From assembly GCF_900090325.1 (NCBI RefSeq), contig NZ_FMHW01000002.1:6511001-6575000 (forward strand): DNA of 64,000 nt, read 5' to 3'. The stretch is from Micromonospora pallida. GTDB lineage: Bacteria; Actinomycetota; Actinomycetes; Mycobacteriales; Micromonosporaceae. The notes under the pieces were generated by a model. It ran no database searches. It saw only the letters and a list, made by a program, of their open reading frames with translations, and was not told the DNA's origin. This document shows positions 60,065-64,000 of the stretch, piece after piece. The first letter of the stretch is position 1. Each line of letters begins with the position of its first letter. The position numbers and the translations under genes are program-made.

Positions 60065-61351
60065 ATGACGTCGACGATCGCTGCCCCCGGTATCGACACC
60101 ACCGCCAGCCCCGCCCGCGCCCTGGTCTGTCGCGCCTGTTCGGCCCGGTACCCGCTCGCCGCCCAGCACGCCTGCTACGAGTGTTTCGGCCCGCTGGAGG
60201 TCGACTACGACACCGCCGCGCTGGCCCGGGTCACCCGCGAGCAGATCGAGGCCGGCCCGCAGAACCTCTGGCGGTACGCCGCCCTCCTCCCCGCCGGCCA
60301 GGACCCGGCCACCCGGGTCACCCTCGACCCCGGACTGACCCCGCTGGTCGCCGCCGGCAACCTCGCCGCCGAGCTGGGCATCACCGCCCCACTCTGGATC
60401 AAGGACGACAGCGCCAACCCGACCCACTCGTTCAAGGACCGGGTGGTCTCGGTGGCGCTGACCGCCGCCCGCGCCCTCGGCTTCACCCGTTTCGCCTGCG
60501 CCTCCACCGGCAACCTGGCCAACTCGGTCGCCGCGCACGCCGCCCGGGCCGGGGTGCCCTCGGTGGTCTTCATCCCCGGCGACCTGGAGCAGGGCAAGGT
60601 GGTCACGACCGCCGTCTACGGCGGCGACCTGGTCGCCATCGACGGCTCGTACGACGACGTGAACCGCCTCTGCGGCGAGCTGGTCGAGACCGACGAGTTC
60701 GAGGACACCGCGTTCGTCAACGTGAACGTCCGCCCGTACTACGCCGAGGGGTCGAAGACCCTCGGGTACGAGGTGGCCGAGCAGCTCGGCTGGCGGATTC
60801 CGGCGCAGGTGGTCATCCCGATGGCCAGTGGCGAACTGCTCACCAAGGTCGACAAGGCGTTCAGCGAGCTGGTGGAGATCGGGTTGGTCGAGGCCCCGGC
60901 GGGCGGCTGGAAGGTGTTCGGCGCGCAGTCGGCCGGCTGCAACCCGATCGCCACCGCCCTGCACGCCGACACCGACACCATCACCCCGGTCAAGCCGACC
61001 GGCATCGCCAAGTCGCTGAACATCGGCGACCCGGCCGCCGGCCTCTACGCCCTGGAGGCGGTCCGCCGTACCGGCGGTTGGATGGATTACGCCGACGACG
61101 ACGAGATCCGCGCGGCGATCCGGCTGCTCGCCCGGACCACCGGGGTCTTCGCCGAGACGGCCGGCGGGGTGACCGTCGCGGTGCTGCGTAAGCTGGTCGA
61201 CTCCGGCAAGCTCGACCCGACCGCCGAGACGGTGGTCTTCAACACCGGCGAGGGGCTGAAGACGATCGACGCGGTCGCCGGCCAGGTCGGTCCGACGCAC
61301 CGGATCCGGCCGTCGCTGCGCGCCGCCCGGGACGCCGGGCTGCTCGGATGA
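60065..61351 (+). CDS. thrC: threonine synthase
   Basis: 428 residues, PLP-dependent. An N-terminal four-Cys rubredoxin-like knuckle (C-R-A-C, C-Y-E-C) precedes the PLP fold. The PLP Lys is in N-P-T-H-S-F-K-D-R near residue 124, with C-A-S-T-G-N-L-A-N as the phosphate-binding loop and V-V-F-N-T-G-E-G-L-K at the end. It turns O-phosphohomoserine into threonine. Controlled by the upstream S-box. Confidence 0.95.
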   Translation: MTSTIAAPGIDTTASPARALVCRACSARYPLAAQHACYECFGPLEVDYDTAALARVTREQIEAGPQNLWRYAALLPAGQDPATRVTLDPGLTPLVAAGNLAAELGITAPLWIKDDSANPTHSFKDRVVSVALTAARALGFTRFACASTGNLANSVAAHAARAGVPSVVFIPGDLEQGKVVTTAVYGGDLVAIDGSYDDVNRLCGELVETDEFEDTAFVNVNVRPYYAEGSKTLGYEVAEQLGWRIPAQVVIPMASGELLTKVDKAFSELVEIGLVEAPAGGWKVFGAQSAGCNPIATALHADTDTITPVKPTGIAKSLNIGDPAAGLYALEAVRRTGGWMDYADDDEIRAAIRLLARTTGVFAETAGGVTVAVLRKLVDSGKLDPTAETVVFNTGEGLKTIDAVAGQVGPTHRIRPSLRAARDAGLLG

Positions 61352-61461
61352 CCTTCCGGTTCGTCCCGACGGATCGACCGACTCGCCCGAACGGGGGATC
61401 GGGCCGATCCGTCGGGTAACCGACCGTTCGCCCACGGTACGAAAAACTACCCGCGAGGGAC

Positions 61462-61491
61462 TTGACGTCAGCAACCGGTCAGGCGCAGGAT
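61462..61491 (+). promoter_or_regulatory. strong sigma-70-type promoter for a small RNA
   Basis: TTGACG (61462-61467), 18-base spacer, CAGGAT (61486-61491), between thrC and the next gene, followed by a structured, noncoding stretch. Confidence 0.6.
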
Positions 61492-61497
61492 GCTTCG

Positions 61498-61620
61498 TGC
61501 GGGAGGGCGTTCGCCGAAGACTTTTCAAGCCTTACGACCCAACGCCGGAGGCGTTGTGCGTTCGTCCCTCCCGACCAAAGATTTTCCGGGCCAGCGACTA
61601 AATCGCTGGCCCGTTTCCGT
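61498..61620 (+). ncRNA. putative structured small RNA, unassigned
   Basis: About 123 nt from a good promoter to a clear terminator. A closing stem CGGGAGGG/CCCTCCCG (61500-61507 / 61566-61573) encloses an AACGCC-GGA-GGCGTT hairpin, then a linker and the terminator. No ORF with a ribosome site. Not tmRNA, RNase P, SRP or 6C RNA by visible motifs. A housekeeping or regulatory sRNA is likely; identity unknown. Confidence 0.55.
61588..61620 (+). terminator. terminator of the putative small RNA
   Basis: Perfect ten-base stem GGGCCAGCGA/TCGCTGGCCC, loop CTAAA, followed by GTTTCCGTTCC. Confidence 0.75.
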
Positions 61621-61643
61621 TCCGGTCCCGCACCCTCGTCGGC

Positions 61644-62663
61644 ATGAGCATCGTCATCTCGCCGCACGAAAGCTCCGACCAGGCCGCGCTGGAGGCGGGA
61701 TTCCAGGTGGTCGCCGCCGCACGGGCCGTCGACCTGCCCGATTTCCCCCGGCTGTCCCGTCAGCAGTTCGAGGGTGGGATCCGGTATCCGATGCCCGGCC
61801 GGAAGCTCCTGATGGCGCTGGCCACCATCGACGACGTCCCGGTGGGTCATGTGGTGATCCACCTGCCGCAGGTGGAGAACGTCCACAACGCCAGCCTCGA
61901 CCTGGTCGTCCACCCGGACCACCGGCGGCGCGGCGTCGGGCGGGCGCTGTACGCGCACGCCGTACGGGCGCTGCGTGAGCAGGGCCGGAAGCGGATCATC
62001 GCGACGTCGGTCGGGCCGCTGCCGGAGGGGCCGGAACGGCCGGCGGTGGGCGCGCGGTTCGCCGCCGCGCTGGGTGCCCGACCGGCGTTGGTGGAGGTAC
62101 GCCGCCGGCTGGTCGTCGACGGGTTGGGCCACTCCGTCCACGATGCGCTGCTGGCCGAGGCGCGCGAGCGGGCCACCGGGTACCGGACGATCACCTGGCA
62201 GGCGGCCGCCCCCGAGGAGTACGTCGCCGACATCGGCTACCTCGACAGCCGGCTGGTGCTCGACTCGCCCACGGGGGACCTCGTGATCGAGCCGGACCGG
62301 ATCGACGCGGACCGGGTCCGGGGCATCGAGCGGGTGCTGGCCACCCGGGGCTGGTCGCCCTACCACTGCGGAGTGGTGCACGAGGCGAGCAACCGACTGG
62401 TCGCCTGGACGATGGTCCTGGTGCTGCCGTCCAGCCCACGGCACGCCGACCAGCAGATCACCATCGTCGATCCGCAGCACCGCGGGCACCGGCTCGGCCT
62501 GCTCGCCAAGCTCGAGAATCTCCGGCACGTGCTGGCGCACGAACCGGAGCTGTCCGAGGTCGACACCTGGAACGCCGCCGACAACGAGCACATGATCGCC
62601 ATCAACGAGCAGCTCGGGTTCCGTCCCGTCGACGCCTGGACGAACTGGCAGCTCGACCTCTGA
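61644..62663 (+). CDS. double GNAT acetyltransferase
   Basis: 339 residues with two GNAT modules. The first has [15 protein letters not shown] with the R/Q-x-x-G-x-G/A acetyl-CoA loop near residue 95. The second (about 180-339) has [13 protein letters not shown] and ends with [10 protein letters not shown]. Such double GNATs resemble MshD-like or antibiotic-acetylating enzymes, but the substrate is not readable. ATG 61644, behind the small RNA terminator. Confidence 0.88.
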   Translation: MSIVISPHESSDQAALEAGFQVVAAARAVDLPDFPRLSRQQFEGGIRYPMPGRKLLMALATIDDVPVGHVVIHLPQVENVHNASLDLVVHPDHRRRGVGRALYAHAVRALREQGRKRIIATSVGPLPEGPERPAVGARFAAALGARPALVEVRRRLVVDGLGHSVHDALLAEARERATGYRTITWQAAAPEEYVADIGYLDSRLVLDSPTGDLVIEPDRIDADRVRGIERVLATRGWSPYHCGVVHEASNRLVAWTMVLVLPSSPRHADQQITIVDPQHRGHRLGLLAKLENLRHVLAHEPELSEVDTWNAADNEHMIAINEQLGFRPVDAWTNWQLDL

Positions 62664-63171
62664 GCGACCGTGCGGGACCGGTGCCGGCCGGTGGGCGGCG
62701 CAGCAGCGCCGCCGCCCAGGGGCGCAGGGTCGGCTCGGGGTACCCGCCGGCGGCCAGGCCGGCCCGTCGCTCGAAGACGTTGCCGCAGCCGTAGCTACCG
62801 GTCAGCGCGTACGACCAGGCGCAGGCAAGCCAGTACGCCGGCCAGAAGAGCGGCCCGAGCAGCGCGTACTGGTCGGCGTGTCGCCGCTCGTGGGCCAGCA
62901 GGCCGGCGCGGTCCGGGTGCAGTAGCCACTCCGGCGGGCGGCGGGTGAGCACCACCGAGCCGACGGTGAAACACTGCTGCCTCGGTATCGGCAGCCGGTA
63001 CCGACCGGCGACGACCAGTCCGTCCGGGGTGCGCTCACGGGTGGTGCGGGCCAGCACCGCCAGCGCCAGACCGACCAGGGTCGTGCCGTTGAGCCAGGTG
63101 ATCGTGGTCCGGGTTCGTTGCCGCACGGCTCCAGAGTGCGTCGCCCGGTCGAGGGCGGCCACCCGGCGCAT
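62602..63171 (-). CDS. HERRH-motif membrane-associated protein, family unknown
   Basis: 189 residues, overlapping the GNAT gene tail by 62 bases. One N-terminal helix ([15 protein letters not shown]) suggests membrane attachment. H-E-R-R-H in A-H-E-R-R-H-A-D-Q is a zinc-metallopeptidase-type HExxH, but a third ligand is not obvious. The C-terminus is Arg-rich. ATG 63171. Confidence 0.6.
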   Translation of the reverse strand: MRRVAALDRATHSGAVRQRTRTTITWLNGTTLVGLALAVLARTTRERTPDGLVVAGRYRLPIPRQQCFTVGSVVLTRRPPEWLLHPDRAGLLAHERRHADQYALLGPLFWPAYWLACAWSYALTGSYGCGNVFERRAGLAAGGYPEPTLRPWAAALLRRPPAGTGPARSLRGRAASSSRRRRDGTRAAR

Positions 63172-63299
63172 GACACCTCAGGGTGCGTCGTCGGGGCGCG
63201 GGCGGCCAGCGGGCTCCTCCAGGGCGTCGTCCCGTCCGGGGGCGATCGTCCGGTTCGCGGCTCTTACCGGCCGGTCGCGGCTGCGGCATGATGGCGGGC

Positions 63300-64000
63300 A
63301 TGACGGAGACCCCGCATCCCCTGTACGCCACGCACGCCGACACCCTCGCCCGGGCGCTGACCGCGATCGCGGAGCGCGGGTACTGGTCCGCCTACCCCGA
63401 GTCCCCCAGCCCTCGGGTGTACGGCGAGAACGCCGCCGCCGAGGGGCGGGCCGCCTTCGAGGCGTACCTGGACGGCGACTTCCCCCTCGACCAGCCGGGC
63501 ACCGACGACCGGGTCGCCACCGAGGCCAGTCCGTTCGGGATCACGCTGGGCGTGCGCTACCCGCACGCCCGGGTCGACGAGTTGGTGACCGCCGCCTCCG
63601 CCGCCCTGCCCGCCTGGCGCGACGCCGGGCCGCAGGCCCGCGCCGGGGTCTGCCTGGAGATCCTGTCCCGCCTGCACAAGAACGTCTTCGAGCTGGCCAA
63701 CGCGGTGCAGTACACCAGCGGGCAGGCGTTCGTGATGGCGTTCCAGGCCGGCGGGGCGCACGCGCTCGACCGGGCGTTGGAGGCGATCGCGTACGCGTAC
63801 GCGGAGATGACCCGGCACCCGGGGACGGCCCACTGGGAGAAGCCCGCCGGCAAGGGCGACCCGCTGCGGATGACCAAGACGTTCCACGTGGTGCCTCGGG
63901 GCGTGGCCCTGGTGATCGGCTGCAACACCTTCCCGACCTGGAACTCGTACCCCGGTCTCTTCGCCTCGCTGGTCACCGGCAACCCGGTGGTCGTGAAGCC
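63300..64000 (+). CDS. paaN: phenylacetic acid degradation aldehyde dehydrogenase PaaN, partial
   Basis: First 233 codons of a gene that continues past the window. N-terminal H-A-D-T-L-A-R-A-L-T-A-I-A-E-R-G-Y-W-S-A-Y-P-E-S-P-S and the later G-V-A-L-V-I-G-C-N-T-F-P-T-W-N-S-Y-P-G aldehyde-dehydrogenase NAD-binding segment match PaaN. PaaN oxidises a ring-cleavage intermediate of aerobic phenylacetate breakdown. Start ATG 63300. Confidence 0.9.
   Translation, partial: MTETPHPLYATHADTLARALTAIAERGYWSAYPESPSPRVYGENAAAEGRAAFEAYLDGDFPLDQPGTDDRVATEASPFGITLGVRYPHARVDELVTAASAALPAWRDAGPQARAGVCLEILSRLHKNVFELANAVQYTSGQAFVMAFQAGGAHALDRALEAIAYAYAEMTRHPGTAHWEKPAGKGDPLRMTKTFHVVPRGVALVIGCNTFPTWNSYPGLFASLVTGNPVVVK

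Noticed and set aside
61498-61620. 6C RNA, SRP RNA or tmRNA for the small RNA
   Set aside because: No C6 loops, no SRP GGAA tetraloop domain, no tRNA-like ends.

Overview
The window is very GC-rich, compactly coded actinobacterial chromosome. DUF397 and DUF3263 proteins, MsiK, an S-box riboswitch before thrC, an actinobacterial gas-vesicle cluster and PaaN point to Micromonosporaceae, most likely Micromonospora (inference from gene content, no search run).

Layout. 1-2.9 kb: two paralogous secreted DNRLRE proteins on the minus strand, both with a TTG start. 3.1-6.35 kb: the standout feature, about 30 tightly packed minus-strand tRNA genes covering every amino acid except Phe and Trp, with an HNH nuclease gene embedded, bracketed by a 23-bp inverted repeat; a normal-looking tRNA-Trp lies just outside. 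Upstream of tRNA-Trp is a 43-codon ORF with three Trp codons near its end and a Rho-independent terminator, an attenuator-like arrangement. 6.7-16 kb: fumC, DUF397, PPOX, GNAT, HAD, a subtilase, a DUF559 protein and IclR. 14.7-18.8 kb: cysS-rlmB, MsiK and a canonical tRNA-Thr. 18.9-33.2 kb: metabolic and membrane genes (hydrolase, AraC/VOC pair, crotonase, LtrA, CrtU-like flavoprotein, an RCK-2TM-RCK protein, APC permease, PAP2, DUF4032). 33.3-37.2 kb: amino-sugar operon (SIS, ROK kinase, nagA) divergent from a DeoR regulator. 37.3-41.8 kb: ABC exporter, DUF3263, a PP2C-like protein and a frameshifted GNAT. 42.1-48.0 kb: gas-vesicle operon of ten overlapping genes behind a sigma-B-type promoter, facing a CDC48-like AAA ATPase. 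51-55.5 kb: an extracellular hydrolase fused to an ABC ATPase, with its permease. 55.6-64 kb: frameshifted metallophosphoesterase, amidase, lipoprotein, prepilin peptidase, riboswitch-thrC, a putative small RNA, double GNAT, an HERRH protein and the start of paaN.

Two themes recur. Many array tRNAs break normal rules (C33 anticodon loops, Leu tRNAs without a long variable arm, a rewritten T arm, short D arms), as expected for a mobile or specialised tRNA set rather than housekeeping genes. Intergenic gaps repeatedly hold palindromic REP-like elements of at least three families, mostly at gene ends. Two genes are broken by one-base changes in G runs, so sequencing error must be excluded before calling them pseudogenes.
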